Notes: generated by a model not told the origin, from the letters alone. A stretch of 64,000 bases of DNA from Larix kaempferi (GCA_027924585.1 BSBM01001447.1:62001-126000), one strand, 5' to 3'. Counted from the first letter of the stretch, positions 13,601-26,098 are shown. Numbers and translations are program-made.

Positions 13601-16600
13601 TTCCGAGCTATTTTTTCCCCCTTTAAGCCCAAGTCTAGCGAAAACGCACGGTCGAGTTTTGAATTTCACCAACTTCTTGGAATGTAAAATCGAGCATAGA
13701 TTTGGATGTCCCGTTGGCAGACAAATGCGCACGCCAACTTTCGTGACGTTCCGAGCTATTTTCTCGCCCATTAGGCCTAAGTCTAGCGAAAACGCACAGT
13801 CGAGTTACAAATTCGACCAACTTCTCAGAATTGAAAATTGAGCATAGATTTGGATGTCCCGTTCGTAGACAAATGCGCACGACAACTTTCGTGAAGTTCC
13901 GAGCTATTTTCTCACCCTTTAAGCCCAAGTGTAGCGAAAACGCACGATCGAGTTTCAACTTTGACTAACTTCTCGGAATTGAAATTTGAGAATAGTTTTG
14001 GATGTCCCATTGGTAGACAAGCGTCCACACCAACTTTCGTGACGTTCCGAGCTATTTTCACACCCTTTAAGCCCAACTCTAGCGAAAACGCACGGTCGAG
14101 TTTCGAATCTAAACAACTTCTCGGAATTGAAAATTGAGCATAGATTTGGATGTCCCGTTGGCAGACAAATGCGCACGCCAGCTTTCGTGACGTTCTGAGC
14201 TATTTTCTCACTCTTTAAGCATAACTCTAGCGAAAATGCACGGTCGGTTTTCAACTTTGACCAACTTCTCGAAATATAAATTTGAGAATAGATTTGGATG
14301 TCACATTGGTAGACGCCCACGCCAACTTTTGTGACATTCCGAGCCATTTTCACACCCTTTAATCCCAAGTCTAGCAAAAACGCACAGTCGAGTTTCGAAT
14401 TTGACCAACTTCTCAGAATTTAAATTTGAGAATGGATTTGGATGTCCCATTGGTGTAGACAAATGCGCACGCCAACGTTTGTCACATTATGAGCTAATTT
14501 CACACCCTTTAAGCTCACGTCTAGTGCAAATGCATGGTCGATTTTCAACTTTGACCAACTTCTCGGAATATAAATTTGAGAATAGATTTGGATGTCACAT
14601 TGGTAGACGAGCGTCCACTCTCACTTTCGTGACGTTCCGTTCTATCTTCTCCCCCTTTAAACCCACGTCTAGTGTAAAGGCACGATCGAGTTTCAACTTT
14701 GATCAACTTCTCAGAATTGAATTTTTAGAATAGTTTTGGATGTCCCATTGGTAGACAAGCGTCCACACCAACTTTCGTGACGTTCCGAGCTATTTTCTCA
14801 CCCTTTAAGCCTAATTCTAGCGAAAACGCACAGTCGAGTTTTGAATTTGACCAACTTCTCGGAATTAAAAATTGAGCATAGATTTGGATGTCCCGTTGGC
14901 AGACAAATGCGCACGCCAACTTTCGTGACATTCCGAGCTATTTTCTCACTGTTTAAGCCTAAGTGTAGGGAAAATGCACGATCGATTTTCAACTTTGACC
15001 AACTTCTTGGAATTGAAATTTGAGAATAGATTTGGATGTCCCATTGGTAGACAAGCATCCACACCAACTTTCGTGACGTTCCGAGTTATTTTCTCCCCCT
15101 TTAAGCCCAATTCTAGAGAAAACGCACGGTCGAGTTTCGAATTTGACCAACTTCTCGGAATTGAAAATTGAGCATAGATTTGGATGTCCCGTTGGTAGAA
15201 AAATGCGCACGCCAACTTTGCTCACATTACGAGCTAATTTCACACCCGTTAAGCTGAAGTCGAGCGAAAACGCACGGTCGAGTTTTGAATTTGACCAACT
15301 TCTTGGCATTGAAAATTGAGCATAGATTTGGATGTACCATTGGTAGAAAAATGCACACGCCAACTTTCGTGACGTTCCGAGCTATTTTCTCACCCTTTAA
15401 GCCTAAGTCTAGCGAAAACGCACGGTCAAGTTTCGAATTTGACCAACTTCTCGGGATTAAAAATTGAGCATAGATTTGGATGTGCCATTGGTAAACAAGC
15501 GTCCACACCAACTTTCGTGACATTCCGAGCTATTTTCTCACCCTTTAAGCCCAAGTCTAGCGAAAATGCACGGTCGATTTTCAACTTTGACCAACTTCTC
15601 GAAATATAAATTTGAGAATAGATTTGGATGTCACATTGGTAGACGAGTGTCCACGCCATCTTTCGTGACGTTCCGATCTATTTTCTCCCCTTTAAGCCCA
15701 AGTCTAGCGAAAACGCACGATCGAGTTTCAACTTTGACCAACTTCTCGGAATTGAAATTTGAGAATAGTTTTGGATGTCCCATTGGTAGACAAGCGTGCA
15801 CAACAACTTTCATGACGTTCCGAGCTATTTTCTCCCCCTTTAAGCCCAAGTCTAGCGAAAACGCACGGTCGAGTTTCAAATTTGACCAACTTTTCAGAAT
15901 TAAAAATTGAGCATAGATTTGGATGTCCCGTTGGTAGAAAAATGCGCACGCCAACTTTCATGACATTCCGAGCTATTTTCTCACCCTTTAAGCCCAAGTC
16001 TAGTGAAAAAGCACGGTCGATTTTCAACTTTGACCAACTTCTCAGAATATAAATTTGAGAATAGATTTGGATGTCACATTGCTAGACGAGCGTCCACGCC
16101 AACTTTTGTGACATTTCGAGCTATTTTCACACCCTTTAATCCCAAGTCTAGCGAAAACGCACGGTCGAGTTTCGAATTTGACCAACTTCTCGGAATTAAA
16201 AATTGAGCATAGATTTGGATGTCCCGTTGGTAGACAAATACGCACACCAACTTTTGTCACATTACGAGCTAATTTCACACCCTTTAAGCTCAAGTCTAGT
16301 GAAAATGGACGGTCGATTTTCAACTTTGATCAACTTCTCGGAATATAAATTTGAGAATAGATTTGGATGTCACATTGGTAGACGAGAGTCCACTCTAACT
16401 TTCGTGAAGTTCCGATCTATGTTCTCCCCCTTTAAACCCAAGTCTAGCGAAAATGCACGATCGAGTTTCAACTTTGACCAACTTCTCGGAATTGAAATTT
16501 GAGAATAGTTTTGGATGTCCCATTGGTAGACAAGCGTCCACACCAACTTTCGTGACGTTCCGAGCTATTTTCTCCCCCTTTAAGCCCAAGTCTAGCGAAA

Positions 16601-16800
16601 ACATACAGTCGAGTTTCGAATTTGACCAATTTCTCAGAATTGAAAATTGAGCATAGATTTGGATGTCCCATTGGTAGACAAATGCGCACGCCAACTTTCG
16701 TGACGTTTCAAGCTATTTTTTCACCCTTTAAGCCCAAGTCTAGCGAAAATGCACGGTCGATTTTCAACTTTGACCAACTTTTCGGAATATAAATTTGAGA

Positions 16801-16880
16801 ATAGATTTGGATGTCACATTGGTAGACGAGCATCCACGCCATCTTTCGTGACGAGCGTTCACGCCAACTTTCGTAACGTT
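16801..16880 (+). repeat. Satellite monomer with internal duplication
   Basis: Here CATCCACGCCATCTTTCGTGAC is followed at once by a second GAGCGTTCACGCC and CAACTTTCGTAACG. The monomer carries an extra copy of about 27 bp of its own central part, making it longer than 148 bp. Confidence 0.8.
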
Positions 16881-17007
16881 CTTAGCTATTTTCACACCCT
16901 TTAAGCCCAAGTCTAGCGAAAACGCACGATCGAGTTTCAACTTTGATTAAGTTCTTGGAATTGAAATTTGAGAATAGTTTTGGATGTCCCATTGGTAGAC
17001 AAGCGTC

Positions 17008-17455
17008 CAAAGCAACTTTCTTGACGTTTCGAGCTATTTTCACACCCTTTAATCCCAAGTCTAGCGAAAACGCATGGTCGAGTTTCGAATTTGACCAACT
17101 TCTCGGAATTAAAAATTGAGCATAGATTTGGATGTCCCATTGGTAGACAAATGCGCACGCGAACTTTCGTGACATTCCGAGCTATTTTCTCACCCTTTAA
17201 GCTCAAGTCTAGCGAAAATGCACGATCGATTTTCAACTTTGACCAACTTCTCGAAATATAAATTTGAGAATAGATTTGGTTGTCCCGTTGATAGACGAGC
17301 GTCCACACCAACTTTCGTAACGTTCTTAGCTATTTTCACACCCTTTAAGCCCAAGTCTAGCGAAAACGCACGATCGAGTTTCAACTTTGATTAAATTCTT
17401 GGAATTGAAATTTGAGAATAGTTTTGGATGTCCCATTGGTAGACAAGCGTCCACA
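17008..17455 (+). repeat. Three-monomer block repeated at 801-bp spacing, copy 1
   Basis: This block of about 448 bp recurs at 17809-18256, offset 801 bp (five monomers plus 61 bp). Shared variants include TTTCTTGACGTTTCGAGC, GGTTGTCCCGTTGATAGACG and GTAACGTTCTTAGC. The odd spacing comes from an aberrant joint just before copy 2. Confidence 0.85.
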
Positions 17456-17808
17456 CCAACTTTCTTGACGTTCCAAGCTATTTTCACACCCTTTAAGCCC
17501 AACTCTAGCGAAAACGCACGGTCGAGTTTCGAATCTGAACAACTTCTTGGAATTGAAAATTGAGCATAGATTTGGATGTCCCGTTGGTAGACAAATGCGC
17601 ACGCCAACTTTCGTGACGTTCCGGGCTATTTTGTCAACCTTTAAGCCTAAGTGTAGCGAAAATGCACGGTCGATTTTCAACTTTGACCAACTTCTCGGAA
17701 TTCAAATTTGAGAATGGATTTGGATGTCCCGTTAGTAGACAAATGAGCACGCCAACTTTCGTGACGTTCCGAGCTATTTTTTCGCCTTTTAAGCCCAAGT
17801 CTAGCGTC

Positions 17809-18256
17809 CACACCAACTTTCTTGACGTTTCGAGCTATTTTCACACCCTTTAATCCCAAGTCTAGCGAAAACGCACGGTCGAGTTTCGAATTTGACCAAC
17901 TTCTCGGAATAAAAAATTGAGCATAGATTTGGATGTCCCATTGGTAGACAAATGCGCACGCGAACTTTCGTGACATTCCGAGCTATTTTCTCACCCTTTA
18001 AGCTCAAGTCTATCGAAAATGCACGATCGATTTTCAACTTTGACCAACTTCTCGAAATATAAATTTGAGAATAGATTTGGTTGTCCCGTTGATAGACGAG
18101 CGTCCACACCAACTTTCGTAACGTTCTTAGCTATTTTCACACCCTTTAAGCCCAAGTCTAGCGAAAACGCACGATCGAGTTTCAACTTTGATTAAATTCT
18201 TGGAATTGAAATTTGAGAATAGTTTTGGATGTCCCATTGGTAGACAAGCGTCCACA
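17809..18256 (+). repeat. Three-monomer block repeated at 801-bp spacing, copy 2
   Basis: This is the second copy of the 17008 block. It is entered through the aberrant joint AAGTCTAGCG/TCCACACC near 17808, where a monomer is cut after its AAGTCTAGCG element and rejoined to the TCCACACC element of another, skipping the rest of the unit. Confidence 0.85.
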
Positions 18257-20588
18257 CAAACTTTCGTGATGTTTCGAGCTATTTTCTCCCCCTTAAAGCC
18301 CAAGTCTAGCGAAAACGCACGATCGAGTTTCGAATTCGACCAACTTCTCGGAATTGAAAATTGAGCATAGATTTGGATGTCCCGCTGGTAGACAAATGCG
18401 CACGCCAACTTTCGTGACGTTCCGATCTATTTTCTCACCCTTTAAGCCTAAGTCTAGCGAACACGCACGGTCGAGTTAAAAATTTGACCAACTTCTTGGA
18501 ATTAAAAATTGAGCATAGATTTGGATGTCCCGTTGGTAGACAAATGGGCACGCCAACTTTCGTGACATTTCGAGCTATTTTCTCACCCTTTAAGCCCAAG
18601 TCTAGCGAAAATGCACGGTCGATTTTCAACTTTGACCAACTTTTCGAAATATAAATTTGAGAATAGATTTGGATGTCGCATTGGTAGACAAGCGTCGACG
18701 CCAACTTTCGTGACGTTCCGATCTATTTTCTCCCCCTTTAAGCCCAAGTCTAGCGAAAACGCACGGTCGAGTTTCGAATTTGACCAACTTCTCGAAATTG
18801 AAAACTGAGCATAGATTTGGATGTCCCATTGGTAGACAAATGCACACGCCAACTTTCGTGACATTTCGAGCTATTTTCTCACCCTTTAAGCCCAAGTCTA
18901 GCGAAAACGCACGGTCGATTTTCAACCTTGACCAACTTCTCGGAATATAAATTTCAGAATAGATTTGGATGTCGCATTGGTAGACGAGCGCCCATGCCAA
19001 CTTTCATGACGTTCCGATCTATTTTCTCCCCCTTTAAGCCCATGTCTAGCGAAAACGCACGGTCGAGTTTCGAATTTGACCAACTTCTCGGAATTGAAAA
19101 TTGAGCATAGATTTGGATGTCCCGTTGGTAGCCAAATGCGCATGCCACCTTTCGTGACATTCCGAGCTATTTTCTCACCCTTCAAGCCCAAGTCTAGCGA
19201 AAATGCACAGTCGATTTTCAACTTTGACCAACTTCTCGGAATATAAATTTGAGAATAGATTTGGATGTCACATTGGTAGATGAGCGTCCACGCCAACTTT
19301 CGTGACCTTCTGAGCTATTTTCACACCCTTTAAGCCCAGCTTTAGCGAAAACGCACGATCGAATTTCAACTTTGACCAACTTCTCGGAATTTAAATTTGA
19401 TAATGGATTTGGATGTCCCGTTGGTAGATAAGTGCACACGCCAACTTTTGTGACGTTCCGAGCTATTTTCTCACCCTTTAAGCCCAAGTCTAGCGAAAAT
19501 GCACGGTCGATTTTCAACTTTGACCAACTTCTCGAAATTTAAATTTGAGAATGGATTTGGATGTCACATTGGTAGACAAGCGTCCACGCCAATTTTCGTA
19601 ACGTTCCAAGCTATTTTCACACCCTTTAAGCCAAAGTCTAGCGAAAACGCACGATCGAATTTCAACTTTGACTAACTTCTCGGAATTGAAATTCGAGAAT
19701 AGTTTTGGATGTCCCATTGGTAGACAAGCGTCCACGCCAACTCTCGTGACCTTCCGAGCTATTTTCTCCCCCTTTAAGCCCAAGTATAGCGAAAACGCAT
19801 GGTCGAGTTTCGAATTTGACCAACTTCTTGGAATTGAAAATTGAGCATAGATTTGGATGTCCCGTTGGTAGACAAATGCGCACGCCAACTTTCGTTACAT
19901 TCCGACCTATTTTATCACCCTTTAAGCCTAAGTGTAGCGAAAATGCACGGTCGATTTTCAACTTCGAGCAACTTCTCCGAATTTAAATTTGAGAATGGAT
20001 TTGGATGTCCCGTTGGTAGAAAAATGCGCACGCGAACTTTCGTGACGTTCCGGGCTATTTTCTCACGCTTTAAGCCTACGTCTAGCGAAAATGCATGGTC
20101 TATTTTCAACTTTGACCAACTTCTCCGAATTTAAATTTGAGAATGGATTTGGATGTCCTGTTGGTAGATAAGTTCACACGCCAACTTTCGTCACGTTCCG
20201 AGCTATTTTCTTCCCCTTTAAGCCCAACTCTAGAGAAATCGCACGGTCGTGTTTCGGCTTTGACCTACTTCTCAGAAATGAAATTGAGAATAGATTTGGA
20301 TGTCCCATTTCAAGACATGCGTGCACAACAACTTTTGTGATGTTACGAGCTAATTTTACACCCTTTAAGCTCAAGTTTAGCGAAAACGCACGGTGGCGTT
20401 TCTGCTTTGACCAACTTCTTGGAATTGAAATTTGAGAATAGATTTGGATGTCCCATTGGTAGACAAGTGCGTACGCCAACTTTCGTGACGTTCCAAGCTA
20501 TTTTCTCGCCTTTTAAGCCCAAGTCTAGCGAAAATGCACGGTTAATTTTCAACTTTGACCAACTTCTCGGAATTCAAATTTGAGAATA

Positions 20589-20884
20589 GATTTGGATGTC
20601 CCGTTGGTAGACAAGTGCGCACGCCAACTTTCGTGACGTTCCAAGATATTTTCTCGCCCTTTAAGCCCAAGTCTAGCGAAAACGCACGGTCAATTTTCAA
20701 CTTTGACCAACTTCTCGGAATTTAAATTTGAGAATAGATTTGGATGTCCCGTTGGTAGACAAGTGCGCACGCCAACTTTCGTGACGTTCCAAGATATTTT
20801 CTCGCCCTTTAAGCCCAAGTCTAGCGAAAACGCATGGTAAATTTTCAACTTTGACCAACTTCCCGGAATTGAAATTTGAGAATA
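20589..20884 (+). repeat. Near-identical satellite dimer
   Basis: Two successive 148-bp monomers starting at 20589 and 20737 share the otherwise rare variants GACAAGTGCGCACGCC, GTTCCAAGATATTTTC and CTCGCCCTTTAAGCC. This looks like a single-monomer duplication inside the diverged right part of the array. Confidence 0.85.
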
Positions 20885-23499
20885 GATTTGGATGTCCCAT
20901 TGGTAGAAAAGCGTCCACGCCAACTTTCGTGACGTTCCGAGCTATTTTCTCACCCTTTAAGCCTAAGTCTAGCGAAAACGCACGGTCGAGTTTCGAATTT
21001 GACCAACTTCTCGGAATTAAAAATTGAGCATAGATTTGGATGTCCCGTTGGTAGACAAATGCGCACGCCAACTTTCGTGACATTCCGAGCTATTTTCTCA
21101 CCCTTTAAGCCCAAGTCTAGCGAAAAAGCACTGCTTATTTTCAGCTTTGACCAACTTCTCAGAATATAAATTTGAGAATAGATTTGGATGTCACATTGGT
21201 AGATGAGCGTCCACGCCAACTTTCGTGACGTTCCGATCTATTTTCTCCCCCTTTAAGCCCAAGTCTAGCGAAAACGCATGATCGAGTTCAACTTTGACCA
21301 ACTTCTCAGAATTTAAATTTGAGAATGGATTTGGTTGTCCCATTGGTAGACGAGCATCCACGCCAACTTTCGTAACGTTCCGAGCTATTTTCACACCCTT
21401 TAAGCCCAAGTCTAGCGAAAATGCACGATTGAGTTTCAACTTTGATTAAATTCTTGGAATTTAAATTTGAGAATAGTTTTGGATGTCCCATTTGTAGACA
21501 AGCGTCCACACAAACTTTCGTGATGTTTCGAGCTATTTTCTCCCCCTTAAAGCCCAAGTCTAGCGAAAACGCACGGTTGAGTTTCGAATTTGACCAACTT
21601 CTCAAAATTGAAAATTGAGCATAGATTTGGATGTCCCGCTGGTACACAAATGCGCACGCCAACTTTCGTGACGTTCCGAGCTATTTTCTCACCCTTTAAG
21701 CCTAAGTCTAGCGAAAACGCACGGTCGAGTTTTGAATTTGACCAACTTCTCGGAATTAAAAATTGAGCATAGATTTGGATGTCCCGTTGGTAGACAAATG
21801 CGCGCGACAACTTTCGTGACATTCCGAGCTATTTTCTCACCCTTTAAGCCCAAGTCTAGCGAAAATGCACGGTCGATTTTCAAATTTGACCAACTTCTCG
21901 AAATATAAATTTGAGAATAGATTTGGATGTCCCATTGGTAGACGAGCGTCCACGCCAACTTTCGTGACGTTCCGATTTTTTTTGTCCCCCTTTAAGCCCA
22001 AGTCTAGCGAAAACGCACGATCGAGTTTCAACTTTGACCAACTTCTCGGAATTTAAATTTGAGAATGGATTTGGTTGTCCCGTTGGTAGACGAGCGTCCA
22101 TGCCAACTTTCGTGACATTCCGAGCTATTTTCTCACCCTTTAAGCCCAAGTCTAGCGAAAACGCACGATCGAGTTTCAACTTTGACCAACTTCTCGGAAT
22201 TTAAATTTGAGAATGGATTTGGTTGTCCCATTGGTAGACGAGCGTCCACGCCAACTTTCGTGACATTCCGAGCTATTTTCTCCCCCTTTAAGCCCAAGTC
22301 TAGCGAAAACGCACGATCGAGTTTCAACTTTGACCAACTTCTCGGACTTTAAATTTGAGAATGGATTTGGTTGTCCCGTTGGTAGACGAGCGTCCACGCC
22401 AACTTTCGCAACGTTCTGAGCTATTTTCACACCCTTTAAGCCAAGGTCTAGCGAAAACGCACGATCGAGTTTTAACTTTGATTAAATTCTTGGAATTGAA
22501 ATTTGCGAATAGTTTTTGGATGTCCCATTGGTAGACAAGCGTCCACGCCAACTTTCGTGACATTCCGAGCTATTTTCTCACCCTTTAATCCCAAGTCTAG
22601 CGAAAATGCACAGTCGATTTTCAACCTTGACCAACTTCTCGGAATATAAATTTGAGAATAGATTTGGATGTCGCATTGGTAGACGAGCGTCCACGCCAAC
22701 TTTCATGACGTTCCGATCTATTTTCTCCCCCGTTAAGCCCAAGTCTAGCAAAAACGCACGATCGAGTTTCAACTTTGACCAACTTCTCGGAATTTAAATT
22801 TGAGAATGGATTTGGTTGTCCCGTTGGTAGACGAGCGTCCACGCCAACTTTCGTAACGTTCCGAGCTATTTTCACACCCTTTAAGCCCAGGTCTAGCGAA
22901 AACGCATGATCGAGTTTCAACTTTGATTAAATTCTTGGAATTGAAATTTGCGAATAGTTTTTGGATGTCCCATTGGTAGACAAGCGTCCACACCAACTGT
23001 CGTGACGTTCCGAGCAATTTTTTCCCCCTTTAATCCCAAGTTTAGCGAAAACGCACGGTCGAGTTTCCAATTTGACCAACTTCTCGGAATTGAAAATTGA
23101 GCATAGATTTGCATGTCCCGTTGGTAGACAAATGCGCACGCCAACTTTCGTGACATTCCGAGCTATTTTCTCACCCTTTAAGCCTAAGTCTAGGGAAAAC
23201 GCACGGTCGAGTTTCAAATTTGACCAACTTCTCGGAAATAAAAATTGAGCAAAGATTTGGATGTCCCGTTGGTAGAAAAATGTGCACACCAACTTTCGTG
23301 ACATTCCGAGCTATTTTCTTACCCTTTAAGCCCAAGTCTAGCGAAAACACACGGTCGAGTTTCAAATTTGACCAACTTCTCGGAATTGAAAATTGAGCAT
23401 AGATTTGGATGTCCCGTTGGTAGACAAGTGCGCATGCCAACTTTCGTGACGTTCTGAGCTAATTTCACACCCTTTAAGCCCAAGTCTAGGGAAATCGCA

Positions 23500-24737
23500 C
23501 GTTCAATTTTCAACTTTGACTAACTTCTCACAATTTAAATTTGAGAATAGATTTGGATGTCACATTTGTAGACATGTGCGCACTATAGCTTTCGTGATTT
23601 TACGAACTAAGTTCACACACTTTAATCCCAAGTCTAGAGAAAACGTATGGTGGCGTTTTGACTTTGACCAATTTCTTGGAATTGAAATTTGAGAATAGTT
23701 TTGGATGTCCCATTGGTAGACAAGCATCCAGACCAACTTTCGTGATGTTCCAAGCTATTTTCTCCTCTACCGAAAACGTACGGTCGAGTTTCAACTTTCA
23801 CCAACTTCTCGTAATTGAAGACTGAGCATTGTTTTGGATGTCCCATTTGTAGACAAGCATCCACACCAACATTCGTTACGTTCCGGGATGTCCCATTTGT
23901 AGACATTCGCGCACAACAACTTTCGTCACATTACAAGCTAATTTAACACCCTTTAAGCTCAAGTCTAGAGAAAACGCATGGTGGCATTTCGACTTTGACC
24001 AACTTCTCGGAATTGAAATATGAGAATAGATTTGGATGTCCCGTTGGTAGACAAGTGCGCACGCCAACTTTCGTGACGTTGCGAGCTATTTTCCCACCCT
24101 TTAAGCCCAATTCTAGCGAAAATGCATGATCGAGTTTCAACTTTGACCAACTTCTCAGAATTGAAATTTGAGATTAGTCTTGGATGTCCCATTGGTAGAC
24201 AAGCGTCCACACCAACTTCGTGACGTTCCGAGCTATTTTCTCCCCCTTTAAGCCCAAGTCTAGCGAAAACGCATGGTCGAGTTTCGAATTTGACCAACTT
24301 CTCGGAACTGAAATATGAGAATAGATTTGGATGTCCCGTTGGTAGACAAGTGCGCACGCCAACTTTCGTGACGTTCCGAGCTATTTTCCCACCCTTCAAG
24401 CCCAAGTCTAGCGAAAACGCACGGTTGAGTTTCGAATTTGACTAACTTCTCGGAATTTAAAATTGAGCATAGATTTGGATGTCCCGTTGGTAGACAAATG
24501 CACACGCCAACTTTCGTGATGTTCCGAGCTATTTTCTCACGCTTTAAGCCTAAGTCTAGCGAAAATGCACGGTTGATTTTCAACTTTGACCAACTTCTTG
24601 GAATTTAAATTTCAGAATGGATTTGGTTGTCCCGTTGGTAGATAAGTGCACACGCCAACTTTCGTGACGTTCCGAGCTATTTTCTTCCCCTTTAAGCCCA
24701 ACTCTAGAGAAAACCCACGATCGTGTTTTGGCTTTGA
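23500..24737 (+). repeat. Degenerate right edge of the left satellite array
   Basis: Monomers here depart from the consensus far more than elsewhere. Examples are GGTGGCGTTTTGACTTTGACC, a shortened stretch TTTTCTCCTCTACCGAAAAC near 23759, and a unit cut at ACGTTCCG/GGATGTCCC near 23887. The last recognisable satellite word is GTGTTTTGGCTTTGA at 24723-24737, then the sequence switches at once to GA-rich DNA. Decay at an array edge fits the usual picture in which only the interior is homogenised by exchange. Confidence 0.85.
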
Positions 24738-24807
24738 GGAGATAGAGGAGAAGGGGGGTACTAGGGAAAGGAGGAGATAGAGGAGAAGGGGGGTACTAGG
24801 GAAAGGT
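24738..24807 (+). repeat. 35-bp tandem duplication at the satellite/GA junction
   Basis: Two adjacent copies of GAGATAGAGGAGAAGGGGGG followed by TACTAGGGAAAGG open the GA block immediately after the last satellite word. A related single copy recurs at about 27965. Confidence 0.85.
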
Positions 24808-24894
24808 GGGGTTGGAGAAAGAGATAGAGAGAGAGGGGTCTTTGGGAAGAGAGAAAGAGAGAGAGATAGACAAAGAGATATAGGTGGTTAGGGG

Positions 24895-24960
<66 letters not shown>

Positions 24961-25093
24961 GAGAGAGAGATTAGGGGTTAGGGATTTAGAGAGAGAGAGA
25001 GGGAGAGAATAGAGGCAAGGGGTTTAGAGAGAGAGAGAGAGATTGGCAGTTAGGGGATTATAGAGAGATTGAGAGAATGAAGGTCATGATTTT

Positions 25094-25130
<37 letters not shown>

Positions 25131-25361
25131 TATTGGCGGATAGGGGTTTAGAGAGAGAGAGTTAGTGAGAGAGGCAGAGGGGGGTGCATTGGTTAGAGAT
25201 GAAGAGATATATAGAAAGAGAGAGATTAGTCATTAAGGGTTGACAGAGAGAGATAGATTATGGGTTAGGGATTTGGAGAGAGATATTGGAGGTTTAGAGA
25301 GAGATAGATTGGGAGTTAGCAGTTTAGAGAGAGAGAGATTTAGGTTTGGCAATTTATATAC

Positions 25362-25402
<41 letters not shown>

Positions 25403-25766
25403 TTGGAGGTTAGGTGTTTAGAGAGAGTGTGTGAGAGATATTGGAGGTTAGGTGTTTAGAGAGAGTGTGTGAGAGAGATTGGAGGTTAGGTGTTTAGAGA
25501 GAGAGAGAGAGGGAGAGAGAGAGAGAGAATGAGAGAGAGATTGGGGGTTAGGGTTTTAGATAGACGAAAATAGATTGGTGTTATGGGTTTAGAGAGAGAT
25601 ATTGGAGGTTAGGGGTTTAGAGAGAGAGATAGAAAGAGCGAGAGAGAGAGAGAGAGAGCATAAGGGGGAGGGGGAGTATTGGTCGAGAGAGAGAGATTGA
25701 AGGGTGGTGGTTACTAGTAGGAGTAGGAGTGGGTAGTTAGGTGTAAGGGAGGAGTAGTGGGATAGG

Positions 25767-25790
<24 letters not shown>
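24808..25790 (+). repeat. GA-block segment co-linear with 28000-29135, copy 1
   Basis: Several non-trivial words occur in the same order here and about 3.2-3.4 kb downstream: GATAGACAAAGAGATATAGG (24865 and 28075), GGTGCATTGGTTAGAGATG (25184 and 28595), TCATTAAGGGTTGACAG, and TACTAGTAGGAGTAGGAGTG. The offset changes from 3210 to 3411 to 3354, so the copies have since gained and lost GA units. Confidence 0.82.
24898..24970 (+). repeat. (CA)n-(TA)n-(GA)n compound microsatellite
   Basis: About 51 bp of alternating CA is followed by about 12 bp of TA and then GA. A shorter version with the same order is at 28108-28152. Confidence 0.95.

Positions 25791-25800
<10 letters not shown>
25659..25800 (+). 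repeat. GA-block family X anchor, copy 1
   Basis: The anchor begins CATAAGGGGGAGGGG, followed by GTATTGGTCGAGAG, TTGAAGGGTGG, AGGAGTAGGAGTGGGTAG, TTAGGTGTAAGGGAGGAGTA and a TATATA run. Four more copies lie at 29013, 29971, 30939 and 31981. Confidence 0.85.
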
Positions 25801-25801
<1 letters not shown>

Positions 25802-26035
25802 GGATGGGGGCTCAATTAGTGGTGGGGGGAGAGAGATTAAGGGTTTGGGGTTTCGAGAGAGAGAGAGGGGGGGAGATTGGGGGTAGGAGCTTAGATAGAT
25901 TGATAGATTGATAGATACAGAGAGAGATATTGGAGTTTAGGGATTTAGAGAGATACAGAGATTGGAGGTTAGGGGTTTAGAGAGATAGAGAGATTGCGGT
26001 TTAGGGGTTTAGAGAGAAACAGATAGAGATTGGGG

Positions 26036-26055
26036 GTATATATATATATATATAT

Positions 26056-26096
<41 letters not shown>
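26036..26096 (+). repeat. (TA)n-(GA)n compound microsatellite
   Basis: About 23 bp of TA joins a 36-bp GA run. Another TA run is at about 25766-25786. Confidence 0.93.

Positions 26097-26098
<2 letters not shown>

Larger units (their letters stand above)
1..24737 (+). repeat. 148-bp satellite array, left block
   Basis: This is a head-to-tail array of about 167 monomers of 148 bp. I counted the period directly between successive GATTTGGATGTCCC starts. Conserved landmarks in order are GATTTGGATGTCCC(A/G)TTGG, GTAGACAA or GTAGACGAGCG, CCAACTTTCGTGACGTTCC, GAGCTATTTTC, CCCTTTAAGCC, AAGTCTAGCGAAAA, CAACTTTGACCAACTTCTCG and GAATT(G/T)AAA. All monomers point the same way. The 148-bp unit is close to the DNA length of a nucleosome core, as in many plant centromeric satellites; a centromeric role is inference. 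Short open frames occur on both strands because stops are rare in the unit, but 148 is not a multiple of three, so frames shift at each monomer. I see no gene in it. The array runs off the left end of the window. Confidence 0.97.

Noticed and set aside
1-24737. CRISPR-like array of regularly spaced repeats
   Set aside because: The whole 148-bp unit is repeated, with no short repeat plus unique spacers, and the sequence is eukaryotic.
1-24737. CENP-B box in the satellite
   Set aside because: The nearest word, TTTCGTGACGTTCCGAG, lacks the required CGGG end and central A of the mammalian CENP-B box.
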